A stretch of 64,000 nt of DNA from Casuarina equisetifolia (GCA_028551475.1 CM052359.1:26599583-26663582); one strand, 5' to 3'; shown: positions 26,464 through 40,800, counted from the stretch's first letter. The notes: a model not told the origin generated them from the sequence alone. Numbers and translations: made by a program.

Positions 26464-28686
26464 CTGGAGCATAATATTAACAGATAAATAAGAATAATGA
26501 AAACACAAATATCTAAAAGTTAATCACATATTGTTAATTCAAAACTTGAAGCATGGTGTAACTATAGTCGTTGGTTCCCACAATATAAGACCAAAGTTGG
26601 AATGCAGCGTTTTTTAAAACAATAACCATAAGCATTTTTCCAACTTTACACTAAGATTCGGTGGTGTAATAATTTAACCTAATTTGGCAAATACCACAGC
26701 AAAATAAGAAAATTCTAAACTCCCAGCTCACCATGAGAAACAGGAAAAATAGGATTTTGTAGGATTGATCATTATAAAACAACAGTCTCGCCAAAAGTTA
26801 AAAAAAAAAATTATTTATAGACCCAAAATTGATATTATGACCTTTCTGTCTGACGAGAAATTAGAGAATAAACAAATAAATAAAACATGTGAGACTCTTC
26901 GTGGACTTAAATTTCAACCTGCAGGCCTTTATTACAGACCACAAGATACTGCCTATGTTGCAGGGAAAACCCTAACACATGTCAGGCACCGAGAAAGTCA
27001 CAGGATCTTACATTTTCCCTTTTGCTCCACCCCATAAAAAAATTAATTAATTAATTAATTACTTGATCCTTGGGAGAACATAAAGGCATCAAGGGGCAGA
27101 TTAAGATTTTCAGTTGCCATGGCCTTCAATCTTTTCCACCAAATGCAGATCTTTTTCCTAAATCTAGAAAGTACCACCTTCGAAAACCAGCCAATGCCCA
27201 ACAGATAAATAGAGGTGATATTCATGCTAAGATGGACAAACAGTTCCAAAATCAAGCATGGGCCCAATGGCACTGTTAATTATCAAATATGAACAAATAT
27301 TGCATCTGATTATAAATTCTTTAACATATTACAGAGTTTGCCTTGCAATGAATTTAACGCCCAATCTCTCACAACATAACTTTTTTTCTCCGTAGAACAT
27401 TCATAAAAAAAAAAAAAAAAAAAAAAGAGGCCTCGAAAAAAGTTGTAAACTCATAGAAGTTTAATCAATGAGAAAATGGGGAGAAGGATAAATAATGAAG
27501 ATGATGTGTTACAATACATATAAAAATATAAGCAACTTGTGGAGTAAATTCTTATAAAATGTCAAAGTGCTAATAATTCCTTCAGCTGTAAGCGTGTTAC
27601 GTTTTATCAGGTTGTTTGAATCTTCTACACATTGTCTGTGAATTTGACAACCCAATCCACCATACCAGTTAATACTGGCATTTCCAGGACAATCTAATCT
27701 ATCGTACCAATTAGTTGTGGGATTTCATTGGTCCAACCATATCACCAACCAAACTCAATAAAATAAAATAAACGAAACTTCAAATCAAGTCCCAGTTTGT
27801 TCAAAGAACTACCCTCAGCAACCCAATCGCATTCTATGACAGCACAAACCACGCAACTTGATCCTCCATTAGAAGAACACAAACCTGGGACCAAGGTAAG
27901 CTTTCATGAGCATGAGTCATGCTGGTAAGAGCTTCTAGCCAAAAAGACATTATTCAACTCAAGTTTAGGAAATATACGGCCGGCTCCAAAACCCCAATAG
28001 TACTTTCAGCTCCCAAACTCTAGTTCCATAAATGCCTAACCAAGCATGAGTCATGCTGGTGACAGAATCAAGTCAAAAGAAGCTTATAAATTATAGTAGT
28101 AGGCACTAACAGCATGAGAAAGCAGAAGACGTGCCGTAGCTCCAAATTGTCATAATTTCCCAAATTTAGCTCTATGAGGCTCGTTTGAGTTGAATAACCT
28201 ATTCTCTCTTGCCACCCACCTCAACTTCAACGCTCCCCTCATTACTCACATCCAAAGAAGAAAAGATTTAAACAGCACCCAAAATCTCAACCCAAATCCC
28301 CCAGACTCTCTCTCAGCCACCACAAGGCCCAAAGCTGCTTATCACAAACACACTTATGAAACTCATCAAAATATTCCAGCTCAAAACCTCTCAATGCCCC
28401 ACGAGTCACCTGATTGACCATCGAAAACGAACATAGGAACTGAAACCAGTAAAAGATTTCAAACGCATCAAACCCCCAAAAAACGCTATTGATCTCCAAC
28501 CAATTACGCAATCGGATCACAGAATTTTTTGTTTCGACGAAAAAAAAAAAACAAACTGCTAATTCTAAAACCCAAAACAAAAAGAAAAATTGTTAACACA
28601 AATGGGAAAAAAAATATCCACGGTCCGCGAAACATTTATTTGTTTCAAAACTTGGATTAAACTATAAAGCAAAGCAAAAATCTAAC
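26464..28686 (-). other. 2.2-kb intron in the 5' leader of the WDR48-like gene
   Basis: An acceptor (GCTCCAG at 26464-26470) lies 12 bases upstream of the start codon, and a donor (TTCAAG/GTTAGA) lies at 28686/28687. The interval holds no exon-like frame. It contains A runs (for example about 27405-27426) and an ATTA microsatellite at about 27040-27061. Introns of this size in plant leaders often raise expression. The splice pair is inferred from sequence only. Confidence 0.55.
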
Positions 28687-28795
28687 CTTGAATCAGTGAT
28701 ACAATTGAAGCGCTCTAGCTTGTTTCCTTCTTCCAGTGCCGAAGTCGCTATTCGAGAGAGAGAATGAGAGAGAGATGAGAGTAAAAATATGGCTT
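28687..28795 (-). promoter_or_regulatory. probable leader exon and transcription start region of the WDR48-like gene
   Basis: On the minus strand this is a CT/TC-rich stretch (GA-rich on plus, 28755-28778), typical of plant transcription start zones, followed by a short leader ending at the donor at 28687. The exact start is unknown. Confidence 0.45.
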
Positions 28796-31700
28796 TATTC
28801 GTTTCGATTTTATTGTGGCGAATGGCGAAGTCCTTTGACTCAGTTTTTTGGGTTTAAGACAGGAGGACATAAGAGTCATTTCACATAAACAGATAGACTT
28901 ATGGCCATGGCAGCACAGCTGTACCCAATGGTGTGGGTTAATTTTCCAATACTCGCCTATCTGGCCGTCCGTAGGTTCGGTAAGGCCGGGTTGGGCGACG
29001 AAGCGGAGGGCGGACAATCAATGACCACGATGTTGGATTACGAAATTGACCTCAAGCGACTGCGTTGGTATTTGGATCGGGTGCGACTGTTTTCGGTTTT
29101 TTGGAGGGGTAAAATTAGGTCAATTTCGGTATTCCGACCCCAGCTATTTAAAGTATTTGTGTATATTCCCAGAATCTTTGGTTCTTTCAGACAAAAATGA
29201 CTTTAATTTTTGGGTTTCTACAAATAAAAAGCAGAAAATATTAAATGGCATGCCACTAACGATTTTTGGTGAATTAAAGGTAAAAATAAATTAGACAAAT
29301 TATGGGATTGCTAAAGTCAATTAGGGCTATTGATTTAGGAAATATTCGATGTTAATTCCATGTTAATGAATGTAGCAATCACTCAAGAGTTATGAATTTA
29401 TTGAAAGGAAAAAAAAAGTCAACTCTATTTGTTGTGTTTATTGTAAAATGTGTACTTAGTTAAAGTTAGATTGGGTCAAGTGCGTGGTTTCAAACCTTTT
29501 ATTTTTATTGTGAGTCGTGGGATCTTGGAGTGTTTGATTTGTTGAAATTATTATTAAAGTTGTTAATTATTTTTGGATAATCTCAAGTTTGCTTAGCTAG
29601 ATATGACAAAAAATTAAGTATGTTTTTGTGAACCATTTAAATACCACCTTTCAATAACCCATTCCTCAAGGAACTATTACTTGTTATGGCAACTTAGAAA
29701 TGAGGTTGAATTGGATTTACGAATATTTTTCTCTTTGAAAAACCATCATGTTTTGCACAAATGTTTGTGTGGTCAAAGCATGCATGTTGAATGTGTAACA
29801 CTATGAAATAACAACCATAAAATATATAAGTATGGAATAGAGAAGATTTGACATAAGTGGTTATGTAGGTCTAATCCAAAACTGCCAAAATCATCATCTA
29901 ATTGCAAGATTACATAATCTCAAAACCCAAATGAATTTTACTTGTCCAAGAAAAATCAACCGAAAACATGCCTCTAACACCCCCACAACATCCACAACCA
30001 TAACTCTAGTATGAAGGAGGTGATTATCATCTTCAATTGAAAGAAAACAAAATTGGGTTTCTTAGGTGAGAAAACCCCAACGGTTACTTGTGTTTTGAAT
30101 TGATAATCATAAAAAGTAAAGGATTTACAAAGAGTATGAGTGTTTTTGGGACTTTGTCATCTTTTGTAGATTCAAGTTTCCTTTCATTTTATAGCATCAT
30201 CGAGGGCATTGATTTGACCCTTTGGTTCCCAAAATCACGGACAAGCATTGTAGAATCACAAGAACATTGAGCTTTTGGGCAAAACCCTAGTTTGTAGCAA
30301 AACAAAAATTAAGTCGAACATTGTTGAGATATCAACCCCTTCAATTTCTAAAATGATAAAATATTGTTAAGGTGTTTAAAAATTTTATACAAAAATTTTA
30401 ATATGTCGAATCTAGAACCAAAAAGTCCTAAACGAAACCAATCAAAAAGATGAATTTGTTTTAATTGTTAACTCACCTTGGCGCACTTGAATTAATCCAA
30501 ATTTTCACTATTTTAAAGTTGCTCAGATTAGTAATGTTGAGAGATTTACTGATTTGGTATTTTTAACACCAACTCAATTAATTATCCTATATCCCTTACA
30601 AGTACTATCTCTTGAATACTAGAGTAGTGTATACTAAATGCATCATTAAACCAATTATATCTTTATACGTCACTAGAAATCTTTCTTAATCATAAAGCCA
30701 TAAGTTTTTATTATTATGTTTATATCAAAGGTTCTAATAAATAATGTCAATATTCATCTCTTTGATTCGTTTTTATATGGGTAGTCCACGTCTAGACCAA
30801 GGCAGATAGTACTCCACCATTATCATCTAGTTTAGAAACGTTCTCGAGGAATTAATAGCCTCTTATTGCCCTTGCTTCCTTTCTAAAATAATTAATTCAT
30901 GATTTAACCTTTAAGGTCCGTTTGATATAAATTGGAATTATCTAATTATTTAAATGACATAAAAGTTAGCCATTATTGCAGGTAAAGTTCTAGTAAAAAG
31001 GGGGGCATAGCATAACTACGATCATGCCACCCAACAAAAAAGAAATATCTTCAACTACTAACAAAAGAATTAAAATAAATAAATAAATAACAGAAGTTAG
31101 ATTTTAGTTTCGAATATTAGGATGTGAGTCCAATCACTTCTTTCAGTGATTACAAACTCCTAATTATCTCAAGACTCTCAATATCTATAAGAATATTTGA
31201 TTGTGCAATTCTCTTAAAAAACAACAAAAGAACTAACAAACAACAATTTATAAAAGTCATGTTCCTATTATTAGAAGTTAAGGATTCAAATTTGGTCATC
31301 TAGACAATAAAATAATTTTAAGCCCTTCAAACCTATATTAAGATATTGATCTTCAGTTATCACTATTCTCTAAAAATTAATAACATTTGAATTATGCAAC
31401 ATAGAGGCAATTATAGTTTACAAGTTTTTGTTGGCACCAATTATAAAAGATCTTTGAAGCAATTTTGTCCTCATCAAATATGGAGAATCATGTCAGTTGT
31501 AATCATAAAGCTCTATAAAACTTATTGTGCTCAATTATTACCATAACAATTTAATTGTTCCACAATTATGAAGAGCCTATATTTTTTTGGCTTATTTTTA
31601 ATTGGCCTTTAGAAATTTGTGTTGGCAAAAGTAAACTTGAAACTTTTCTTTTAAAAAGTAACTTTCTTGCGTGAAGTTTTTTTCCCCCCTTTCCTTAATA

Positions 31701-32100
31701 TTTTCTCTTGTATTTATAGCTTTAAAGGTACTTTACGTAAAGAAAAATAATTTGTAAGTTTTACCTAAAATTGTCATAGCTTTAATTACTAAATATTCTT
31801 ACCTTCCCTTGTTTTGTTACTTTATATTTTTTATTATCCAATGCGCCTTGCATATTTTCTCACTCTAAACAAGCTAAGTAAACTAACATAAGCTTAATCA
31901 ACTAGTTTAGGGTTTTACTTTGAAAATCCTAAATTTTGTCCCTTTTTAATTTGGAGTAATTTACAGCTCCAAACTACAGATAGTTACAATAAATATACAG
32001 GACAGAAAGCAAAACATATACGCTTTGTATACAACAGGATTTTAGCAAAAACACAGGTATACAAAATTTTCTCTTTTCAAACCAAAAACGTACTAAAAGC

Positions 32101-32260
32101 CTTCAGTTGTAAGTCCCATACTCATATAAGTATGGTGCTTTTTAAAGGCAAAATAGCCTTCACCTGTAAGTTGCACACCAATATGAATACAGTGCATTTC
32201 AAAGGCAAAAATAGTCTTCATTTGTGAGGTGCATAACCAGCTAAATACCGTCATTCATAA
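32101..32260. repeat. three-copy degenerate minisatellite, 57-58 base unit
   Basis: The block CTTCA(g/c/t)(t/c)TGT(a/g)AG begins at 32101, 32158 and 32216, and each of the first two copies carries an internal AAAGGCAAAA block before the next copy. The third copy is the most diverged and fades out near 32260. Confidence 0.7.
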
Positions 32261-32984
32261 GCATATAGATGAGAGCGAAGTGTTAGGGCAAGGAATATCT
32301 TGATAATGACTAATTACGTGTGAAAATGTCTGAAAAACCATAAAAGCTAGATACTATGAAAAGTACACGTGTACGGAAAACCAACATGAATAAATTGTAA
32401 ATCATAATATCTCAAAACCATTATATTATAAAAGTAACAAAGGTTCTTACATATCTAGTACATTTATGCTAACTTACACAAGAAAATAATAAGTGTGATA
32501 TGCTTGAAATCCAAATGTGGAGAAATCTTCAAGGCAAATCTAGATGTTGAAGGTGTAGGGAGTACGTGTGTCGATCTCGTATTTGCTTCTCTAAACCTTT
32601 TTGTTGTTCGCAAAGACGACAGTATGGTGATATTTTGCTTGTGAAATCAAAGATCAAGGTGTTCTAATCAGGTCAAGAACTTGACCTCTTCATTTTTAGT
32701 ATTGTACTACGCGTACATTATAAGTTTTGCAAACTATTTGTGCTATATTATGGTTACGGTTTTTAGGTGTTGAAACTAGAAATTCTAAAGTAGGAAATTG
32801 AGCTTGCTGAAACGTAATTGATTTTTTATCGCACTTATATTATCCGCAAAAGAACACGGTTGCTGTAATTTCTCCAAAAGTGGAGAAATTATGTGAAACT
32901 CAAAGCAAATTTAAAACCTATCAGGGGGCTGATCCAATAGAAATTATCATCCAACTCAATATTATAATTATTATTTACATCAAA

Positions 32985-33007
32985 GGATATATATATATAT
33001 ATATATA
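32985..33007. repeat. AT dinucleotide microsatellite
   Basis: An uninterrupted alternating AT tract of about 22 bases in intergenic DNA. Confidence 0.9.
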
Positions 33008-36000
33008 AAAGAACAAAAGTACCTTAACAAGTTTTATTATCAAGAAAGTTAGATGTAATAACTATATTTTAAATAAATACAAAGAGTAAAATATAAACTT
33101 AATCCTTAAAAAAAAGCCTACATATCAAGTTGTCTCATAAAATATAAAAATAAAATTATAAAATATAATAAGCAATATATACACCTAACCCGATAGCAAT
33201 TTATCAAAGAGGTTATCTAACTTTGACAATCATTTCAAAACATACATCTATCCTCCTTAATAATTCAAAACGAGCATCAAAGCATATATTGAAGGTGTTT
33301 TCAATCTCTGGATTCAAATCAAAATTATATATGTAAGGTAATAATATTAATCAAATAAAACCCATATAAAAAACAATAAGTGTTTTGTAGCTATTGAAAT
33401 TGATTCGTTTCTAAGAGTAGAAAAGCTTATTACTATCCAAAAGTCTACGTGAAAGTAAAAAAAGTTTCTCTCCTCATTAAAAGAATATTTATAAGCAATA
33501 TTTGAGCTAAATAAAACTTTTCCCACATCATTCTTCAACACTTCAGCTATTCAAAAATGTTTCTAGAAAACGCAGACAATCTTGATCTTAGTTGTCATTA
33601 ATAAAAAGATTTGTGCTTAGGACTTTTGCAAATACATATTTAGAGCTCCAAATTCGTAGTCATGAGCTCTAATTCTCTAAGAGTATCCCAGTTAATCCAA
33701 GATCATACGATGTATTTCTCACTTAACTCTCTCAAAGAAAACCCCCGAAAGTTATCGATGTGCCCGTTTGAATTTGACCATTTGTTGGAAACCCCAAAAG
33801 CTTCCGTTGTTAGGTTCGATATATTTAATGAAGCTCTCCTGCATTTACGCTCTGGTGCTGCAGCTTTCCTCTTATATTAAACTAAGTCCAGCTGCAGACT
33901 ACACAGTAACAATAATCAATTTCTGGGATACATTCATGCCAATTTCTTAGTTGGATGACTTATTTATGTTGATCTTAGAAATTCCTTTAGAAAAGTAAAA
34001 AGGCATCCACGTGAATTTGGAGTATTATAATTGTTTTGGCGGTCAAAGACAGCTTTAAGACCGTGGTCTATCCTGTCTCATTGGAAGTTTATGATACATA
34101 ACACTTTCTGCTTAGGTCGATGTTTTGTTGCTGGGAAATAAAAGTTAAAACAAAGATGGTCGGGTTATGCAATAAAATATAACACAACGAGCAGTTTCTG
34201 TTTGAGGATTGAGGTTCATGTTTGAGAAACGCTAGAATTTGCACTAAACATGCTACCTACTAATGAACAATTACTTCTTTCTACTAACTTTGTAAAGTCT
34301 ACCTTTTTATTAAATACTGATGATTGACTTGAGATGGGTAAGCTTCGATTTCAGACTTTGTATCATAAAATTTGGTAGAACAAAAACATCTCCAAATTTT
34401 GGCTGAATTAAAAACTTCCTTCATAGAGATTCATTAGCGTTACTGAAAATCCAATTATCTTTTGATTTTTTAATATATTCAACTGTACGTGGCCATCAAA
34501 ATTCAATGTAAATTTTCACCAAAAACTATACCCTATTTCTTTTTTCTTTTTTTCTTTTCTGTTTTATATTTCAAAATCCAAGACATACTTTTCAAGACTA
34601 ATCAATATCTTAGGAAGTTAATAATCTTTGTACTTCAACATTATAATAGTATGTAAGAATCACTCTTAGAAACGAAGTCTTTTTCATAGAAAAAAGCTTG
34701 TTTCGTTTGGTAGTATGTGACTATGACTTCGTTATTTAAAAACCATGGAAAAAAAAAAATTAGACCACGCACATACGTAGACAAACGTACTTTTTTAAAC
34801 TTATACTATTAATCTAGGAATTTTAGGTCTTCATAGATCACTCATTGGATTTCCTTTTTTATTTTTATTTTTTGGACGGTAATTTTATCAATTTTCAAAA
34901 AAAAAAAAGAAGTCAAATAATGGCTCATGGCCACCTTTGCAAAGTCAGTCATTTGACTTTGTGACTTACCTTTTTAAATGATTTAATTATAATCTTAAGT
35001 AGGTTTCATGAACATATGAATAAAAATCTAAATAAACATAGATAGCTTGGATGATCTTATGGAAGTGATAATCTAAGTGAGTTGAAAGTTAAAATTTATT
35101 TACCAAATAATTAGTAATTCAACTTGAATTAGGTCATGATCAAAAGAAAACATAGAATTACCTTTAATTTGAATTAGGTCATGCCTAATCATACGATTCT
35201 TATGTATAAAAGTTGATATCACAATAAAAGTGTTACATTCCCCAATTGGGTCTAATTTCTTTTTGGTTTTAGTTGCAATGATGGCCCTTCGTAAGCCATT
35301 AAATAATCAGTAGATTAATGATGTTAGATACATACTGCCCAAATACCCATAACCATCCAACCATGCCTAATGCCCGTAACAAAAGGCAATCGAGCTGAGT
35401 TAAAGATATTAAACAAAAGCTAATGAGTACTTTGATTAAAGCGCATAAGTTAAGGGAGTTGTTTGATATATATTGGATACCCAAACATTGATTTAGAGTT
35501 TTTTTTTCTTTCTCTGTAGTTTTCTCCCGAGTCTTCTTGGTCAAGTTGGTTCTATATAAAGTATGCAACTAAAGCCCAAAGTGAAAGGGCTTGTGCATTT
35601 GTCATGATTGAAAGATGTTATAGAGCCACCCTTACTTGTATGGGCTTGTGTTGGAAACTTGAACCATTTGTTATCATATTTGGACTTTTCTTTCATTTAC
35701 TAAGAATTTTTAAAAATTTATGTAAGGGTTCTAAAGGTGGTATAGTCACGAGTTACAAGTATTGTTAAGAGTATATTTCACCCATATTTTAAGCATAGTA
35801 TGTGATGCTTTTTCTACCCTTATAGATAGTGAAATTAAATGCTAATAGTCCCTTGACCATTAAACCATTACTAGGGTAATTGATTAGACAACTTAATCAA
35901 AAAAATGTAATTGGCTAGAGTATGTTATATTAAACCGATTTTCCTGTTTTTGATATAATCAAACCAAACAAATATTTTGAGAGCTTTCCAATGCACCTAT

Positions 36001-36800
36001 TGCTTCTATTACAAAGTCTAGTTTTACTTACAACTTGATTAAGAGTAGACGGTATTTTTTCTTTTCTTCTAAATGATTTTAAATCAAGATTTAAGCAATG
36101 CCATATTTTTAACATAACCTCTTATTATGATAAAATATTACCATGTTTTAAAGTTTTAATACCAAATTAAAAAGTCAAATTTGACTTCAAAAATTGAATT
36201 CGTTCATCATGTAAGGTTTTTCCACAATGCCACCACAGATGGGGCAAAAACCCTGATAATGAATCGGTTAGTCAGTCAGCATGAATCGGATCGAGGACCA
36301 CTCCCTAGAATTGACTTCGCAAAAGCGAAACCTATCTCTATCTTTCATTTAAAGCCTTGGCAAATTGGCATCTACCTCCCCTATTGATATTGGTCATAAA
36401 TGTTGACAGCAAAAGAAGTATAGAAAATTCACTGCAACAGTACTAAATCTTCAACCTCCCTAGAGGGCGGGCAGTCCTAATTCTTTTCTTTTTTACTCAC
36501 GCACATGGTAGAGGGAGGGAGGGGATTTGAATCCCACATTAGATGAATTGAGGGGAGAGGAGTGAACTCGCTAATACATATGACAGTTCAAAATCTTTAC
36601 CCTCTACGTAACATGCTATGCTAATGGTACGTTGCCTTTCTTTTAAAATACTTTTCTTATTCTGAACAATTGTAATTAACTGATATTTAGGGAAACCCTA
36701 CTAGCTGAATTTCGAGATGTCTCCTTCTTAAAAAATTTCCTCCCACCCTGCCTCGGAAAAGAAAAAAAAGGGCTTTGTTGTTGGATTTGGAAGATTCCAA

Positions 36801-37838
36801 TCAAAGGATTTTAGATTTTGAATTTTAATATATCAACGGCTCAGAAATCCAGTCCCCGCCGGCCGTACCGTTGACGGCAAGTCTTCCATCTCGGTAAAAC
36901 CGGTAAAAACCAATAGTGTTTCAAGTACTATCGCGTGGGCCCAAACAGCACGGCCACCACTCAAGTCTCCCAATAAAATCTCGCCACCGCAGCAGATTTA
37001 CTTTTTTCAAAATTTTACATCCCTCTCAACGCTCCTGACGCTCCTCCCTGAAAAACAGTGCTTTACAGTTCAGTTCTAGATCTGCACCAACCGAAAGGAA
37101 TCTTGCGCCAAAGTGGATTTTTTATTTTATTTAATTGTACAAGAAGTTTCACTTTCTAATCTGGGCCATTAAGAGTGCTCAATCATTGGAACTGCTGCCT
37201 TTTCCCTCCGGGGTTTCCAAATTTTCTTAGGCCTTTGAAAAACCTGTTCTTTGTTTTTGACTTTTTCTTGTTCTCTTCTCTGAATTCTCCAGGGCTTCTA
37301 GTGAGTTCTAGGGGTTTTAGTTCAGTTTCATTGTCGCCTTTTCAGGACTAGGTCTTTGGAATTTGGTTGCTTCCTTTAGATGCATGTGCTCTGTTCATTT
37401 ATTTTGGGTTAACTATTACCTTTGTTCGTCATCAGATTTACATCATTCGTTCATCCGAGATGCCTATTTTGGTCTGTTGAGTAGATTTTGGTTAAATTAT
37501 AATAGCTAATCTCGTGAGAATGGTGGTTGTTTCTTCCTGGCGGGTCAGCTATTTGGTTGTTGGGTTCTTCTCCGGTTGTCTATTTTTGGGACATAACTTA
37601 ATTCGAAAGTAGCACTTTTAATTCTTGTAATTTTCGGATTTTGTTGAAAAGCGAAAAAGCAGATCTACCTTCATTCATAAGGATCGGAAAAGGAAAAAAA
37701 GGAGAGTTTATTAACCCTCGTTGTGTGCTTTTCTCGGAGCACTGCTCCGGCGAAAGGTTTTGCTTCTGTTTGGAAATTATTCACTTCTCTTGAGGAGGCT
37801 GTGTGGTGCTTCTGGTGGATTGCTTTGTTGGCCGAGAA
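36801..37838 (+). promoter_or_regulatory. promoter and 5' leader of the kinesin-14 gene
   Basis: A GC-richer patch (about 36840-37060) precedes a T-rich leader up to the ATG at 37839. Two Myb-type cores lie close together on opposite strands: AACGG at 36835-36839 and CCGTT at 36868-36872. AACGG is the core of the mitosis-specific activator element used by G2/M kinesins in plants, but the flanks match the full consensus only partly. The transcription start is not resolved. Confidence 0.35.
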
Positions 37839-40800
37839 ATGCTCATTGCCACTGAGGAGGGACAGATCTCGTTGCCTTCTGAAAATGGAATGGAGCCCCT
37901 GAAATTATCCCCCATGGAACTGAACACAGATTCCGTTGATGGGCTCTCGCCGGTCTTTGAGTCGCTCGAGGAACCATCAATTACCGGCACATATACTGAT
38001 GTCAATGTCGTTCCTGAGCACGAAAAGAACGAGCTTAAGCAGCTGATAGTGAATCTAGAAGGTGGGATTTTAATTTAAGTTGAAGCTACATGTTGTCGTT
38101 GTTTTAATTCCAAGCAATAGAGGCCATTTCCGTAACACTGATAGCATCGATAAATCTGTTCTTCAGGGGAGATCGAACAGTTGAAGCTGAAGCAGAGGTC
38201 GTTGGATAAGAAGCGCAGAGAAGCATTTAATAAGATATTGGACATCAAAGGTGCTGGTCATGGTTGGTTAATCATGGGTTTTTTGTTAGATGGTCCTAGT
38301 CTTTCTTCTAATGTTGCATTGAATTCAATTTTCAGGCAGCATTCGGGTACTTTGTCGCGTTCGACCTTTCCTCTTGACGGAAAAGAGAAATATTCGTGAT
38401 CATATTTTAACTGGATCGGAGAAGATTGTGGTTAAGTTGGCTGGAATAAGGAAAGAATTTGAATTTGATAAGGTGTTTCTACAACAAGCGACCCAAGGTT
38501 AGTATTAAAATATCAATCTGTTGTTCCTTGACTTCTTATTACACATACAAATTTCGGTTGCAGAAGATTCTAACCCTCTTTGGAATTTTCTTTAGAGGAT
38601 GTTTTTGTTGAGGTGGAACCAATCCTCAAATCTGCGTTTGATGGGCATAATGTGTGTGTCCTAGCTTACGGCCAAACAGGCACAGGGAAAACATTTACAA
38701 TGGTCAGTAATTAAATTTTGGATTTACCTGTTACTGCATTCATGTGATTTAGTGATGACGGACTGAAATGAATCAACAGGATGGAACAGATGAGAAACCA
38801 GGAATTCTTCCGCGCGCCCTAAAAGAGCTCTTCAATCTGGCCACTATGGATAACTCATGTTCTGTAACATATTCAGTGAGTATGTTGGAGGTCTACATGG
38901 GCAATCTCAGAGATCTGCTGGCTCCAAAGCCATCCTCTAGAGCCTATGAAACTTCAGCAAAATGGTAATTATTTCTTTTTTAGGTGCCATATACATTCAG
39001 AGATAGTTTTTGTGCAAGTTTTTAGATAGCTTATCATAATTTGGCTAACTATACCACAGCAACCTCAACATTCAAACAGATTCAAAGGGATCGGTGGAAA
39101 TTGAGGGTCTCACAGATGTTCCAGTTCCAGATCTCGCAACTGCCACATGGTGGTATACTAAGGGGAGAAGTGTTAGATCCACTTCTTGGACCAACGTTAA
39201 TGAGGCATCTAGCAGGTCACACTGGTGGGTTATGAGTCTAGTTATATTCTTCAGATAGTTTCAATGGATTAATTTGTTTTGATAGTTACTTTATCTGTTT
39301 AGCTTTATATAAATAGCTTAACAAGAATCACCATTTATCGACGTGGGGATGCTCCGGAAGCTAAAGCAGAAGTAAGCAAACTGTGGATGGTTGATCTTGG
39401 AGGAAGTGAGAGATTGCTGAAAACAGGAGCCGCAGGACTAACGCTTGATGAAGGGAGGGCCATAAATCTTTCTCTTTCTGCTTTAGGTGATGTTATTGCT
39501 GCTTTGAGGAAGAAGAGGGGACATGTTCCTTACAGGCAAGTCCTTGAATTCTCGGTTTTGGTTATCTACTTGTCCTTTTTGGAAAAGCTAGGATTGGGCC
39601 CCTAAGTTTATTATTGCCAGACGTAAGTTGTAAGTTTTTTAACTGATGGTGGGATATCTTTTCAAGAGTTTTGGGTGAACCAATTATAGCTTAATCTGCT
39701 TGAGTTTTATTTTCTATTTCTTTGGTTGCAGGAATAGCAAGCTAACTCAAATTCTCAAAGATTCTTTAGGTAATAAAAAACTGCCTTCTTCTTTATTGGA
39801 TCCGCATACATTTGAAACCACGAACTCCTTTTGATACCACTTCAGAGTGAGCCTAATGGAGATCCGAGGACTATCACTAAGAAAACCAATCAACTTCTTT
39901 CTGTTTTACCTGTAGATTGCTCCACTATGGGTTTTAAGTTGCACTTGAAAGTGCTCTTGATATCAGAACAAATTGTTTTTACTTAAAAGTTACGACACCC
40001 TCGTTACTTGTTCAATTCAGATATATGCTTAATGTTTTACAATCAATTGCTATAGGTGATGGTTCAAAGGTTTTAATGCTTGTGCTTGTGAGCCCATGTG
40101 AGAGGGATGTTGCAGAGACAATCTGTTCTTTGAGCTTTGCAAAGAGAGCAAGGGGGATAGAGTCCCATAGAGAACAGCCAGATGTATGCTTCTCAATTTT
40201 CTTTCTGGGTGTTGGTATATTTGTGATTATGTTTTGAATGATTGCTTGTACCTACGAAAATACAGGAATTGAAGAAGCAAAGAGAAAAAAGGATCATGTT
40301 GCTGAAAGAGGACATGAGAGAAGCTGAAGAAGAAAGTCAGAAAGTTAGGAATCAAATCCAGAAGGCTCAAATCCTGTTAAGTGAAAACAAAAGCCTACTC
40401 TTCACCACTTATAGGAGTCTTGAAGATGAAGTAAAGATTCCAGTGAGCCCTAAGGAAGAGTTGGAAGAAGCCGTGGAAACATCTCCAATTTCCAAGAAGG
40501 ATACTAAAAGAAATCTCTGTAATTCTCTACCCCGCTTCATGACTTCCACTGTGGCCAGTCGCCAGAGACAAAGTGCTGCTGAAAAAGGGATTATTGGAAA
40601 GGCAAGAAGTTTTCGTTCAGGGCCTAGAAGTTCAATCCAGTTTTCTTCCCAGTCACTTAGTTGCACAGATCCTCGTTTCAAGGCAATTTTAAAGATTTCA
40701 AAAGGAAAATCACGTTATGCTGAGCCAACTACTCTCCTTAGAGAGAGTACCAAAGGCTACGACTCGGACACGAAAGTCGATCCCTTGCCAAGAAACAAGA

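Larger units (their letters stand above)
28796..36800. other. 8-kb AT-rich spacer without genes
   Basis: No exon series or recognisable protein was found. A 99-residue plus frame at 28901-29200 (true ATG, about 110 bases beyond the WDR48-like leader) could be a divergent small gene but has no known domain. A 72-residue plus frame at 33662-33880 is likewise unrecognised. Tandem repeats near 32.1 kb and an AT microsatellite near 33.0 kb are listed separately. A GATTTGAATCC box near 36520 resembles a tRNA B box but has no proper partner. Confidence 0.5.

Noticed and set aside
28901-29200. 99-residue plus frame beside the WDR48-like leader
   Set aside because: It has a real ATG but no known family and no supporting exon structure; it is most likely chance next to a promoter.
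36505-36540. tRNA-like A and B boxes suggesting a SINE
   Set aside because: A GATTTGAATCC B-box look-alike is present, but the candidate A box is far too close and no tRNA fold or poly-A tail follows.
37803-37838. Extension of the kinesin N terminus to an upstream GTG
   Set aside because: Plant nuclear genes start at ATG. The ATG at 37839 begins the plausible acidic head, and the 12 extra codons have no support.
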